Origin: Rhizobium sp. R635
GTDB lineage: Bacteria; Pseudomonadota; Alphaproteobacteria; Rhizobiales; Rhizobiaceae
Length of the DNA: 64,000 nt
Assembly (NCBI RefSeq): GCF_002211285.1
Contig: NZ_LOKX01000006.1
Coordinates: 62,001 to 126,000, forward strand
Direction: 5' to 3'
The notes beneath the pieces are model-generated. The model ran no database searches, was not told the DNA's origin, and saw only the letters and a list, made by a program, of their open reading frames with translations. The position numbers were made by a program, and so were the translations under genes. This document shows positions 7,838 through 15,679 of the stretch, in pieces; position 1 is the first letter of the stretch; each line of letters begins with the position of its first letter.

Positions 7838-9148
7838 ATGAGCACCGGATTTTTCGGCGATATCCAGAAAATCAAATATGAAGGCCCGGACAGCACCAAT
7901 CCGCTGGCCTTCCGCTATTACCAGCCGGACGAGATCGTTCTCGGCAAGCGCATGGAAGACCATCTGCGTTTTGCGGTGGCCTATTGGCACACCTTCACCT
8001 GGCCGGGCGGCGATCCCTTCGGCGGCCAGACCTTCCTGCGCCCCTGGTTTGAAGACACGATGAAGGCTGCCAAGCTGAAGGCTGACGTCGCTTTCGAATT
8101 CTTCTCGCTGCTCGGCGCACCCTACTACTGCTTCCACGACGCCGACGTGCGCCCGGAAGGCAAGAACTTTGCCGAGAACACCAAGAACCTCAACGAGATC
8201 GTCGACTATTTCGCCGAGAAGCAGGCTGCCACCGGCACCAAGCTGCTCTGGGGCACAGCGAACCTCTTCTCCAACCGCCGCTATATGTCGGGTGCGGCGA
8301 CCAATCCCGATCCCGATGTCTTTGCTTTCGCCGCCGCGACGGTCAAGACCTGCATCGACGCCACGCAGAAGCTCGGCGGCGAGAACTACGTGCTCTGGGG
8401 CGGCCGCGAGGGTTACGAGACGCTGCTCAACACCGATCTCAAGCGCGAGCTCGACCAGCTCGGTCGCTTCCTCAACCTCGTCGTCGAATACAAGCACAAG
8501 ATCGGCTTCAAGGGCACGATCCTGATCGAGCCGAAGCCGCAGGAGCCGACCAAGCACCAGTATGATTACGATGTCGCGACCGTCTATGGCTTCCTCAAGA
8601 AGCACGGTCTCGAAAACGAGGTGAAGGTCAATATCGAGCAGGGCCATGCGATCCTTGCCGGCCATTCCTTCGAGCACGAGCTGGCGCTTGCCAATGCTCT
8701 CGGCATCTTCGGCTCGATCGATATGAACCGCAACGACTACCAGTCCGGCTGGGATACCGACCAATTCCCCAACAATGTTCCGGAAATGGCGCTCGCCTAT
8801 TACCACGTTCTGGCAGGCGGCGGCTTCAAGACCGGTGGCACCAACTTCGATGCGAAGCTGCGCCGCCAGTCGCTTGATCCGGCAGACCTCTTGATCGGTC
8901 ATATCGGCGGCATGGATTGCTGTGCCCGCGGTCTCAAGGCAGCTGCCAAGATGATCGAGGACAAGGCGCTGTCTCAGCCGCTCGCCGACCGTTATGCCGG
9001 TTGGGAGTCGGCCGAGGCGCAGAAGCTCTTCCGCGGCGAGTATTCGCTGGATGAGATCACGAGCTGGGTCGAGAGCAAGGACGTCAACCCGCAGCCGAAA
9101 TCCGGCAAGCAGGAACTGCTCGAAAACGTCGTCAACCGTTACGTCTGA
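7838..9148 (+). CDS. xylA: Xylose isomerase
   Basis: 436 residues, the size of class II xylose isomerases. The cytoplasmic TIM-barrel enzyme converts D-xylose to D-xylulose using two divalent metal ions. Visible signatures are [38 protein letters not shown], the metal-binding stretch [37 protein letters not shown], and [24 protein letters not shown] lies 9 bases before the ATG. It is expected to be co-transcribed with xylB despite the 170-bp gap filled by the RIME-like repeat. A terminator follows directly. Confidence 0.97.
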   Translation: MSTGFFGDIQKIKYEGPDSTNPLAFRYYQPDEIVLGKRMEDHLRFAVAYWHTFTWPGGDPFGGQTFLRPWFEDTMKAAKLKADVAFEFFSLLGAPYYCFHDADVRPEGKNFAENTKNLNEIVDYFAEKQAATGTKLLWGTANLFSNRRYMSGAATNPDPDVFAFAAATVKTCIDATQKLGGENYVLWGGREGYETLLNTDLKRELDQLGRFLNLVVEYKHKIGFKGTILIEPKPQEPTKHQYDYDVATVYGFLKKHGLENEVKVNIEQGHAILAGHSFEHELALANALGIFGSIDMNRNDYQSGWDTDQFPNNVPEMALAYYHVLAGGGFKTGGTNFDAKLRRQSLDPADLLIGHIGGMDCCARGLKAAAKMIEDKALSQPLADRYAGWESAEAQKLFRGEYSLDEITSWVESKDVNPQPKSGKQELLENVVNRYV

Positions 9149-9153
9149 TGACA

Positions 9154-9188
9154 GGCGCCGGCGGCCATCGGTCGCCGGCGCATTTTTT
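9154..9188 (+). terminator. Rho-independent terminator of xylA
   Basis: GCGCCGGCG pairs with CGCCGGCGC around a 9-base loop, then A and six T residues. It begins 6 bp after the xylA stop. Confidence 0.9.
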
Positions 9189-9211
9189 GTAGCCGGCTAT
9201 TCCATCTCCGT

Positions 9212-10243
9212 TCAGCGCTTCAGCCAGTTGCGCGACGGCGCGGAGACGGAGTTTCGAACCACCAGATCCGGTCTCAGCAGAATTTCCGTCTCGGCCGGCC
9301 GTCCATCGGACAGAAGTTCCAGCAGCAGCGCCATCGCCTGCTTGCCGATCGCCGTTCTCGGCTGGCGGATCGTCGTCAGCGCCGGGGATATGAAGACGGC
9401 CTGCGGCACGTCGTCGAAGCCGGTTACCGAGAAATCCCGTGGAATGTCGTAGCCTCGCGCGCCGAGCCCGATCATGACGCCGATCGCCGTCTGGTCGTTG
9501 ACGCACATGAAGGCCGTGGGAAGCGTGTCGCGCATGAAAAGCTGCTCGACCGCATGCCGGCCGCTTTCGATCGTGCCGTCGCCTTCGAGCACGATCCGCA
9601 AGTCGGGCGGAACGCCGGCGGCATCGAGGCCGGCATCGTAGCCCATGCGGCGCCTGGTATAGGCAAGCCGGGTGCGGGAATCGCCGATGAAGGCGATCTT
9701 GCGATGGCCTTCGGCCAGCAGCAGATCCACCGCCTTTCGCGCGCCCTCGGTATCGTCGACGCCGACATAGGGAATGCCGCCGTTGAAGACAGGCTCGAAA
9801 ACGCCGACGCTCGGCGGCAGCCGCGCCGTCATCGTCTGGTGCCCGAAGGGCAGGATGCCGGTGAAGAGGATCAGCCCGGCCGCCTGGTTGGAGTTGAAGA
9901 ATTTCAGATATTCGAGGCCGCGCTGAGCATCGTTTTGCGTGTGGCCGATCAGGACGCCGTAGCCATGCGCGCGCGCCTCGTTCTCCAGGCCGACGAGGAT
10001 GTTGGAGAAATTGGGGTCGCCGATATCGGGCGCCACGACGAGGATCATGTTGGAGCGGCCGAGCCTCAGGCTGCGCGCCATGGCATTGGTGGTGTAGCCG
10101 GTGACAGCGATCGCCTGGTTGACCTTGAGCCGCGTCGAGTTGGCGACCTTCTCCGGCGTGTGGATCGCCCGCGAAACCGTCGCGATGGAGACCTCGGCGA
10201 TCCGGGCGACGTCTTCGATGGTTGCGGGCGTGGAATTCGACAC
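9212..10243 (-). CDS. LacI-family regulator, divergent from the CUT2 sugar transporter operon
   Basis: About 343 residues when started at the GTG at 10243. That start places TIEDVARIAEVSIATVSRAI, the LacI helix-turn-helix, at residue 7, where it normally lies. Upstream in-frame codons only allow a TTG at 10315 with an atypical 24-residue extension. AAGG lies about 9 bases before the GTG. The C-terminal part (about 60-343) is a periplasmic-binding-protein-type sensor with the family motifs FMCVNDQTAIGVMIGLGARG and DFSVTGFDDVPQAVFISPAL. It is divergent from a sugar ABC operon, and two mirror-image operators fill the intergenic region, so it very likely represses the transporter and itself. Confidence 0.88.
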   Translation of the reverse strand: MSNSTPATIEDVARIAEVSIATVSRAIHTPEKVANSTRLKVNQAIAVTGYTTNAMARSLRLGRSNMILVVAPDIGDPNFSNILVGLENEARAHGYGVLIGHTQNDAQRGLEYLKFFNSNQAAGLILFTGILPFGHQTMTARLPPSVGVFEPVFNGGIPYVGVDDTEGARKAVDLLLAEGHRKIAFIGDSRTRLAYTRRRMGYDAGLDAAGVPPDLRIVLEGDGTIESGRHAVEQLFMRDTLPTAFMCVNDQTAIGVMIGLGARGYDIPRDFSVTGFDDVPQAVFISPALTTIRQPRTAIGKQAMALLLELLSDGRPAETEILLRPDLVVRNSVSAPSRNWLKR

Positions 10244-10335
10244 TGCGCTCTGCCTTGGGGCTGTCTTCGCCGCGACACTACACAGACTTGCCGAGAGGTC
10301 AAAGGCAAGCTTCAACTCATCTGTGTTAATCCACG

Positions 10336-10372
10336 ATGTAAACCTTTACATGCCTGATGTAAAGGTTTACAT
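10336..10372. promoter_or_regulatory. Double LacI operator forming a 37-bp inverted repeat
   Basis: Site 1 (10336-10351) is ATGTAAA-CC-TTTACAT and site 2 (10357-10372) is ATGTAAA-GG-TTTACAT. Each is a 16-bp palindrome, and each is the exact reverse complement of the other, separated by GCCTG. The centres are 21 bp apart, two helical turns, so two dimers would bind the same DNA face. TTTACA (10345-10350), 17 bp, then TACATA (10368-10373) could be a promoter for the transporter, and the same pattern reads on the minus strand for the regulator gene. Confidence 0.8.
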
Positions 10373-10515
10373 AAGGCTCTAAGCGGACGGGAGCCGCATG
10401 CGCATGCCTGTTGAGGACCCGATACGGTTTTCAGATGGAAAATGTGCGCTAGTTCAGGTGATGGAGCGTTGCCGGTGCATGATGCCGGGTGCGCGGCGCT
10501 CCAGGGGAGGGCATG

Positions 10516-12042
10516 ATGACCGTGGAGATCGCCGACGCCGCGCCTGTGGTGCTGTCCGCCAGGCGCATATGCAAATCCTTCAGTGGCGTGCAGGTCCTCT
10601 TCAGCGTCAATTTCGATCTCCGCGCCGGCGAGATCCATGCGCTCATGGGCGAAAACGGCGCCGGCAAATCCACGCTCGTCAAGGTGCTTTCGGGCTTCGA
10701 ACAGCCGAGTTCCGGCGAAATCCTGCTCGACGGTAAGCCTTTGGTGCTGCCGCCGAATGGTGCCGCGGAAGCGCTCGGCATCGTCATCATCCATCAGGAA
10801 TTCAATCTGGCCGACCATCTGACCGTGACCGAGAGCCTTTTCCTAGGGCGCGAGGTGACGCATTTCGGCGTGCTCGACCGCAAATACATGCGTGCCGAGA
10901 CGCGCAAGGTCCTCGACGTGCTCGGTTCGCATGTCGATGAGAATGCGTTGATCAGCACGCTTTCCATCGCCGACAAGCAGATGGTCGAGATCGCCAAGGC
11001 GATCAGCCGCGATGCGCGTGTGGTGTTCATGGATGAGCCGACCGCGGTGCTGTCGCGGGAAGAGACCAATATGCTCTTCAAGCAGGTCCGCAAGCTTCGC
11101 GACCAGGGCACGAGCTTCGTCTTCGTGTCCCATAAGCTCGACGAGGTGATGGAGCTGACCGATCGGGTGACGGTGCTGCGCGACGGCCAGTGGATCAAGA
11201 CGTCGCCGACCTCCATTCTGGATGGGGAATCGATCGCGCAACTGATGGTCGGCCGCGAACTTTCCAGCCTCTACCCCGCCAAGGTCGAGCCCGATGTCGA
11301 CGAGGAGGTCGTCTTGAGCGTCTCTTCGGTCTCGACGGGCTATGTCCAGGATGCGAGCTTCGAGGTTCGCAAGGGCGAGATCATCGGTTTTTCCGGCCTG
11401 ATCGGCTCCGGCCGTACCGAGTTGATGGAGGCGATTGCCGGGCTGCGGCCCCGCCTCGAGGGCGAGGTGGTCATCAAGGGGCAATCGGTCCCCTCCGGCG
11501 ACGTGCATGCGGCCAATCGCTGCGGCCTCGCCTATATGACTAAGGACCGCAAGTCGAAGGGGCTGCTGCTGCGCTCCGGCATGGCGACCAATCTGACGCT
11601 GCAATCGCTCGGAAGGCATTCGCGTCACGGCTATCTCAGCCCAGGCAGCGAGGCGGCTGCGCTGGCGAAAGCCAAGCGCCGTTTCGACATCAGGGTTCGT
11701 GACACCAATATCGTCGCCGGCCGCATGTCGGGCGGAAACCAGCAAAAGCTGCTGCTCGCCAAGGTCATGGAGACCGATCCCGACATCATCATCATCGACG
11801 AGCCGACGCGCGGCATCGATGTCGGCACCAAGCAGCAGATCTATCATTTCATTTCGGCGCTCGCCCGGGACGGCCGCTCGATCATCGTCGTTTCGTCGGA
11901 AATGCCTGAAGTCATCGGGCTCTGCACGAGAGTGGCCGTCATGCGCGAGGGGCGGATCGTCGGCGTGCTGGAGGGAGACGAGATTTCCGAGCAGGAGATC
12001 ATGCGTTACGCCGCCGGGCTCAAGAAGAAGGCGGCCGCGTGA
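10516..12042 (+). CDS. CUT2-family sugar ABC transporter ATP-binding protein (two fused ABC domains)
   Basis: About 508 residues with two nucleotide-binding domains, as in RbsA, XylG and AraG. Domain 1 has Walker A GENGAGKSTLVKVLSG and Walker B VVFMDEPTAVLS. Domain 2 has the usual degenerate Walker A region (GFSGLIGSGRTELMEAIAGL), the signature RMSGGNQQKLLLAK and Walker B IIIIDEPTRGID. Tandem ATGs lie at 10513 and 10516 behind AGGGGAGGG; 10516 has the better spacing. It powers import through the permease encoded 77 bp downstream. The gene opens an operon whose promoter region carries the double LacI operator. The sugar is not revealed by sequence. Confidence 0.93.
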   Translation: MTVEIADAAPVVLSARRICKSFSGVQVLFSVNFDLRAGEIHALMGENGAGKSTLVKVLSGFEQPSSGEILLDGKPLVLPPNGAAEALGIVIIHQEFNLADHLTVTESLFLGREVTHFGVLDRKYMRAETRKVLDVLGSHVDENALISTLSIADKQMVEIAKAISRDARVVFMDEPTAVLSREETNMLFKQVRKLRDQGTSFVFVSHKLDEVMELTDRVTVLRDGQWIKTSPTSILDGESIAQLMVGRELSSLYPAKVEPDVDEEVVLSVSSVSTGYVQDASFEVRKGEIIGFSGLIGSGRTELMEAIAGLRPRLEGEVVIKGQSVPSGDVHAANRCGLAYMTKDRKSKGLLLRSGMATNLTLQSLGRHSRHGYLSPGSEAAALAKAKRRFDIRVRDTNIVAGRMSGGNQQKLLLAKVMETDPDIIIIDEPTRGIDVGTKQQIYHFISALARDGRSIIVVSSEMPEVIGLCTRVAVMREGRIVGVLEGDEISEQEIMRYAAGLKKKAAA

Positions 12043-12119
12043 GGGCGGAGCGGGACTTCGCCCACGCGGACAATAGATAAGATGCCCAGGCGGTCTGGGA
12101 CGGGAGGTTGGTTTTGGAC

Positions 12120-13124
12120 ATGAGTATTAACGAGGACACCAGGGAGATCCGGCGCAGGTCCTGGCGTGACGTTGATCTGCGCGCGGTTGCGCCGTTTGCC
12201 GCCTTGGCCCTGCTCCTGATCGTCGGCGCATTGGTCAACCCGAATTTCATCGGCATCACCAATCTCGCCAATGTCGCGACACGCTGCGCTTTCATTGCCA
12301 TCATCGCGGTCGGCGCGACTTTCGTGATCTCGGCCGGAGACCTCGATCTTTCCGTCGGCTCGATGGTCGCCTTCGTCGCCAGTCTGATGATCCTGCTCAT
12401 CAATTCGGGCGTCATTGCCGATCCGGTGCTGATGCTGACGGCTGCCGTGGTCTTTACGGTGATTGCCGGGGCTCTCTGCGGTCTGGCAAACGGCCTCATC
12501 ACCACCGTCGGAAAGATCGAGCCGTTCATCGCCACGCTTGGCACGATGGGCATTTATCGCGGCCTGACCACCTGGCTGTCGCAGGGCGGCGCGATCACCT
12601 TGCGTTCGAGCGAAATCCAGACGCTCTACCGTCCGGCCTATTTCGGCAATATTCTCGGCATCCCCGTGCCGATCGTGGTGATCCTCGTGGTGACCGCGAT
12701 TGCAGCCTTTATCCTGTACCGCACCCGTTACGGCCGCCATGTCGTGGCTGTGGGTTCGAACAGCGACGTCGCGCGCTATTCGGGCATTGCCGTCAACCGT
12801 GTGCGCACCATTGCCTTCGTCATCCAGGGGCTCTGCGTGGCGATCGCCGTGCTGCTCTATGTGCCGCGTCTCGGTTCCACCTCGGCAACGACCGGTATCC
12901 TGTGGGAGTTGCAGGCCATCACCGCCGTCGTCGTCGGCGGCACGGCTCTCAAGGGCGGCGCCGGCCGGGTCTGGGGCACGATCTGCGGCGCCTTCATTCT
13001 CGAACTCGTCGGCAACATCATGCTGCTGTCGAATTTCATCAGCGAGTATCTCATCGGCGCGATCCAGGGTGCGATCATCATCATCGCCATGCTGGTGCAG
13101 CGGTCGCTGGTTCGCAAATCCTAG
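12120..13124 (+). CDS. CUT2-family sugar ABC transporter permease
   Basis: About 334 residues with roughly ten hydrophobic segments, the RbsC/XylH-type branched permease fold (BPD_transp_2). Family signatures include FVISAGDLDLSVGSMVAFVA after the third helix, GKIEPFIATLGTMGIYRGL and ITAVVVGGTALKGGAGRVWG near the C-terminus. The ATG at 12120 is used; in-frame TTG codons at 12108 and 12114 sit closer to the GGGAGG box, and TTG 12114 would add two residues. It forms the membrane channel for the upstream ATPase and the downstream binding protein. Confidence 0.92.
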   Translation: MSINEDTREIRRRSWRDVDLRAVAPFAALALLLIVGALVNPNFIGITNLANVATRCAFIAIIAVGATFVISAGDLDLSVGSMVAFVASLMILLINSGVIADPVLMLTAAVVFTVIAGALCGLANGLITTVGKIEPFIATLGTMGIYRGLTTWLSQGGAITLRSSEIQTLYRPAYFGNILGIPVPIVVILVVTAIAAFILYRTRYGRHVVAVGSNSDVARYSGIAVNRVRTIAFVIQGLCVAIAVLLYVPRLGSTSATTGILWELQAITAVVVGGTALKGGAGRVWGTICGAFILELVGNIMLLSNFISEYLIGAIQGAIIIIAMLVQRSLVRKS

Positions 13125-13209
13125 ACAAACGGCTTCTCGGATTGGCCGGGCTTCACAGGGCACCCGGCTCGGATTGGACAAGTCCCTGATATTTTTGGGA
13201 GGAAATAGC

Positions 13210-14157
13210 ATGCGCAAGCTCATGTTGGGTCTGGCGGTTGCGGGGGTGGCTTTTGCCGGCGCAGCCTATGCCCAGGACAAGAACTACACGATCGGCGTCT
13301 CCATTCCGGCCGCCGACCACGGCTGGACCGCGGGGGTCGTGTTCCATGCCGAGCGCGTTGCCAAGAAGCTGATGGCGGAACATCCGGGCCTGAACGTCAT
13401 CGTCAAGACCTCGCCGGATGCCGCGACGCAGGCAAACGCCGTGCAGGACCTCGATACGCAGGGCATCGATGCGCTCGTCATCCTGCCGTCGGATCCGGAT
13501 CCGCTCGTCAACGCCATCAAGGAAGTCAAGGACAAGGGCAAGTTCGTCGCGCTCGTCGACCGTGCGCCTTCGAATAACGACAATTCCGTGCGCGATCTCT
13601 ATGTGGCCGGCAACAATCCGGCGCTGGGCGAAGTCGCCGGCAAGTACATTGCCGAAAAGACGCCGGAAGCCGAGGTTGTCGTCATCCGCGGTCTGCCGAT
13701 CCCGATCGATCAGCAGCGCCAGGACGGTTTCGACAAGGGTATCGCCGGCTCCAAGGTCAAGATTCTTGACCGCCAATACGGCAACTGGAACCGCGACGAC
13801 GCGTTCAAGGTCATGCAGGACTATCTGACGAAGTATCCGAAGATCGACGTCGTCTGGTGCCAGGACGACGACATGGCCGTCGGCGTTCTCCAGGCCATCG
13901 AGCAGGCCAAGCGCACCGACATTCAGTATGTCGTTGCCGGCGCCGGCTCCAAGGACATGGTCAAGAAGGTCATGGATGGCGACAAGCTGATCCCGGTCGA
14001 CGTTCTCTATCCGCCGGCAATGGTCGGCACGGCGATGGAACTGACGGCGGCTGCCCTCTACGATCAGGTTCCCGTTCACGGCAATTACATCCTCGACGCG
14101 ACGCTCGTCACCAAGGAGAATGCCAAGAACTTCTACTTCCCGGATTCCCCGTTCTGA
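13210..14157 (+). CDS. CUT2-family periplasmic sugar-binding protein
   Basis: 315 residues. A Sec signal peptide (MRKLMLGLAVAGVAFAGAAYA, cleavage after AYA near residue 21) is followed by a type I periplasmic-binding fold (Peripla_BP_4). Features include YTIGVSIPAADHGWTAGVVF at the N-terminus of the mature protein, DALVILPSDPDPL, and VVWCQDDDMAVGVLQAIEQA in the second lobe. The family binds pentoses, hexoses or polyols. GGGAGG lies just upstream of the ATG. Third gene of the operon, closed by a strong terminator. The preferred sugar cannot be read from the sequence. Confidence 0.92.
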   Translation: MRKLMLGLAVAGVAFAGAAYAQDKNYTIGVSIPAADHGWTAGVVFHAERVAKKLMAEHPGLNVIVKTSPDAATQANAVQDLDTQGIDALVILPSDPDPLVNAIKEVKDKGKFVALVDRAPSNNDNSVRDLYVAGNNPALGEVAGKYIAEKTPEAEVVVIRGLPIPIDQQRQDGFDKGIAGSKVKILDRQYGNWNRDDAFKVMQDYLTKYPKIDVVWCQDDDMAVGVLQAIEQAKRTDIQYVVAGAGSKDMVKKVMDGDKLIPVDVLYPPAMVGTAMELTAAALYDQVPVHGNYILDATLVTKENAKNFYFPDSPF

Positions 14158-14172
14158 TCCGATGACCGAAAG

Positions 14173-14205
14173 ACGCGCCCATTCGAAAGGATGGGCGCGT
14201 TTTTA
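14173..14205 (+). terminator. Rho-independent terminator after the binding protein gene
   Basis: ACGCGCCCAT pairs with ATGGGCGCGT around an 8-base loop, followed by five T residues, 15 bp after the stop codon. Confidence 0.9.
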
Positions 14206-14365
14206 TGCGCGCATGCGGCGCGTCGCCGAAAATGCTGCACGTACCTCTTGCCCGCCAACGCCCATCATGATTAGCTCGCGATCCTATCGCTCTGGCCTCG
14301 CGCCAAATCCGCGAGCCAATGCAAGGAAGCGCCTTGCACCCGCCAAATTGCGTGCTACAAGTTTT

Positions 14366-14379
14366 CAGAAACGTTTACG
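14366..14379. promoter_or_regulatory. Candidate third LacI-type operator ahead of the isomerase gene
   Basis: A CG-centred AAACGTTT (14369-14376) extends to CAGAAACGTTTACG. Its right half, GTTTAC, equals the half site of the double operator at 10357-10372; 9 of 12 central bases agree with that site. It lies 26 bp before the ATG of the TIM-barrel gene. The same LacI protein may control both units, but the match is short. Confidence 0.35.
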
Positions 14380-14404
14380 GTCGATATTCAGGGAGGAATC
14401 TGAC

Positions 14405-15457
14405 ATGAAGACGATCAAGGGTCCCGGCCTTTTCCTTGGCCAGTTCGCGGGCGATACCGCGCCTTTCAATTCCTGGGACGCGATCACCAAATGGGCGGCC
14501 GACATCGGTTACAAGGGCGTCCAGGTGCCGACCTGGGCAAGCCAGCTGATCGATCTGAAGAAGGCCGCGACGTCGAAGGATTATTGTGACGAATTCGCCG
14601 GCAAGGCCCGCGAAAACGGCATCGAGATCACCGAACTTTCGACCCATCTGCAGGGCCAGCTCGTCGCCGTTCACCCGGCCTATGACGAGGCTTTCGACGG
14701 CTTTGCGGCGCCGGAGGTGCGCGGCAATCCGAAAGCCCGCCAGGAATGGGCGGTCGAGCAGGTCAAGATGGCGCTGACGGCATCGAAAAACCTCGGCCTC
14801 AAGGCGCATGCGACCTTCTCCGGCGCGCTTGCCTGGCCCTTCATCTATCCCTGGCCGCAGCGTCCCGCCGGTCTGGTCGAGACCGCCTTCGACGAACTTG
14901 CCCGCCGCTGGACGCCGATCCTCAACCATGCCGATGAAAACGGCATCGACGTCTGCTACGAGATCCACCCCGGCGAGGACCTGCATGACGGCATCACCTT
15001 CGAGATGTTCCTGGAGCGGGTGAAGAACCATCCGCGCGCCAACATGCTCTACGACCCCTCGCATTACGTCCTGCAGTGCCTCGATTATCTCGACAACATC
15101 GACATCTACAAGGACCGCATCAAGATGTTCCACGTCAAGGATGCGGAGTTCAATCCGACCGGGCGCCAGGGCGTCTACGGTGGCTATCAGGGCTGGGTGG
15201 AACGCGCCGGCCGCTTCCGCTCGCTCGGCGACGGCCAGGTCGATTTCGGCGCGGTCTTCTCGAAGATGACCGCCAATAATTTCGACGGCTGGGCCGTGGT
15301 CGAATGGGAATGCGCGCTGAAGCATCCGGAGGACGGCGCCCGCGAAGGGGCCGAATTCGTGGCCGCCCATATCATCCGCGTCACCGAAAAGGCCTTCGAC
15401 GACTTTGCCGGCAGCGGCACGGACCAGGCGGCCAATCGGCGCATGCTGGGGCTCTAG
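14405..15457 (+). CDS. Sugar phosphate isomerase/epimerase (TIM-barrel, xylose-isomerase-like)
   Basis: 350 residues of the AP_endonuc_2/xylose-isomerase-like TIM-barrel family. Metal and substrate-binding segments are recognisable: ITELSTHLQGQLVAVHPAYD, GIDVCYEIHPGEDLHDGITF (with a likely metal-binding Glu and His), NMLYDPSHYVLQCLDYLDNI, RIKMFHVKDAEFNPTG, and WAVVEWECALKHPEDGAREG at the end of the barrel. GGGAGG precedes the ATG at 14405. It lies between the transporter and a Gfo/Idh/MocA dehydrogenase. Such isomerase/dehydrogenase pairs act on inositols, keto-sugars and other rarer sugars. The substrate here is unknown. Confidence 0.85.
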   Translation: MKTIKGPGLFLGQFAGDTAPFNSWDAITKWAADIGYKGVQVPTWASQLIDLKKAATSKDYCDEFAGKARENGIEITELSTHLQGQLVAVHPAYDEAFDGFAAPEVRGNPKARQEWAVEQVKMALTASKNLGLKAHATFSGALAWPFIYPWPQRPAGLVETAFDELARRWTPILNHADENGIDVCYEIHPGEDLHDGITFEMFLERVKNHPRANMLYDPSHYVLQCLDYLDNIDIYKDRIKMFHVKDAEFNPTGRQGVYGGYQGWVERAGRFRSLGDGQVDFGAVFSKMTANNFDGWAVVEWECALKHPEDGAREGAEFVAAHIIRVTEKAFDDFAGSGTDQAANRRMLGL

Positions 15458-15465
15458 TTTCATTT

Positions 15466-15659
15466 TCCCTTCTCCCCAGCGGGGAGAAGATGCCCGTTAG
15501 GGCAGATGAGGGGGATGAGGAGCGATAGCGACGAATGCCTTGAGCGACAAGCGAAAGGCACCTGCCGCGAAGCCCCCTCATCCGACCCTTCGGGCCACCG
15601 ACCAGGGTCGAGCCACAGGTCTCGACCCGTCCTTCGAACCCCCGCTGGGGAGAAGGGAA
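15466..15659. repeat. RIME-like mosaic palindromic element, second copy
   Basis: About 190 bp between two genes of the same unit. It starts with CTTCTCCCCAGCGGGGAGAAG, holds the CCCCCTCATC end motif, and ends with CCCGCTGGGGAGAAG. A nested GGTCGAG/CTCGACC stem lies at about 15605-15630. It shares the CCCCTCA and TCTCCCC(A/G)GC modules with the copy at 7681-7793, but is longer and has an unrelated insert (about 15520-15570), as expected of a mosaic. Confidence 0.75.
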
Positions 15660-15679
15660 GAAAGATTGAGGAGGAATCA

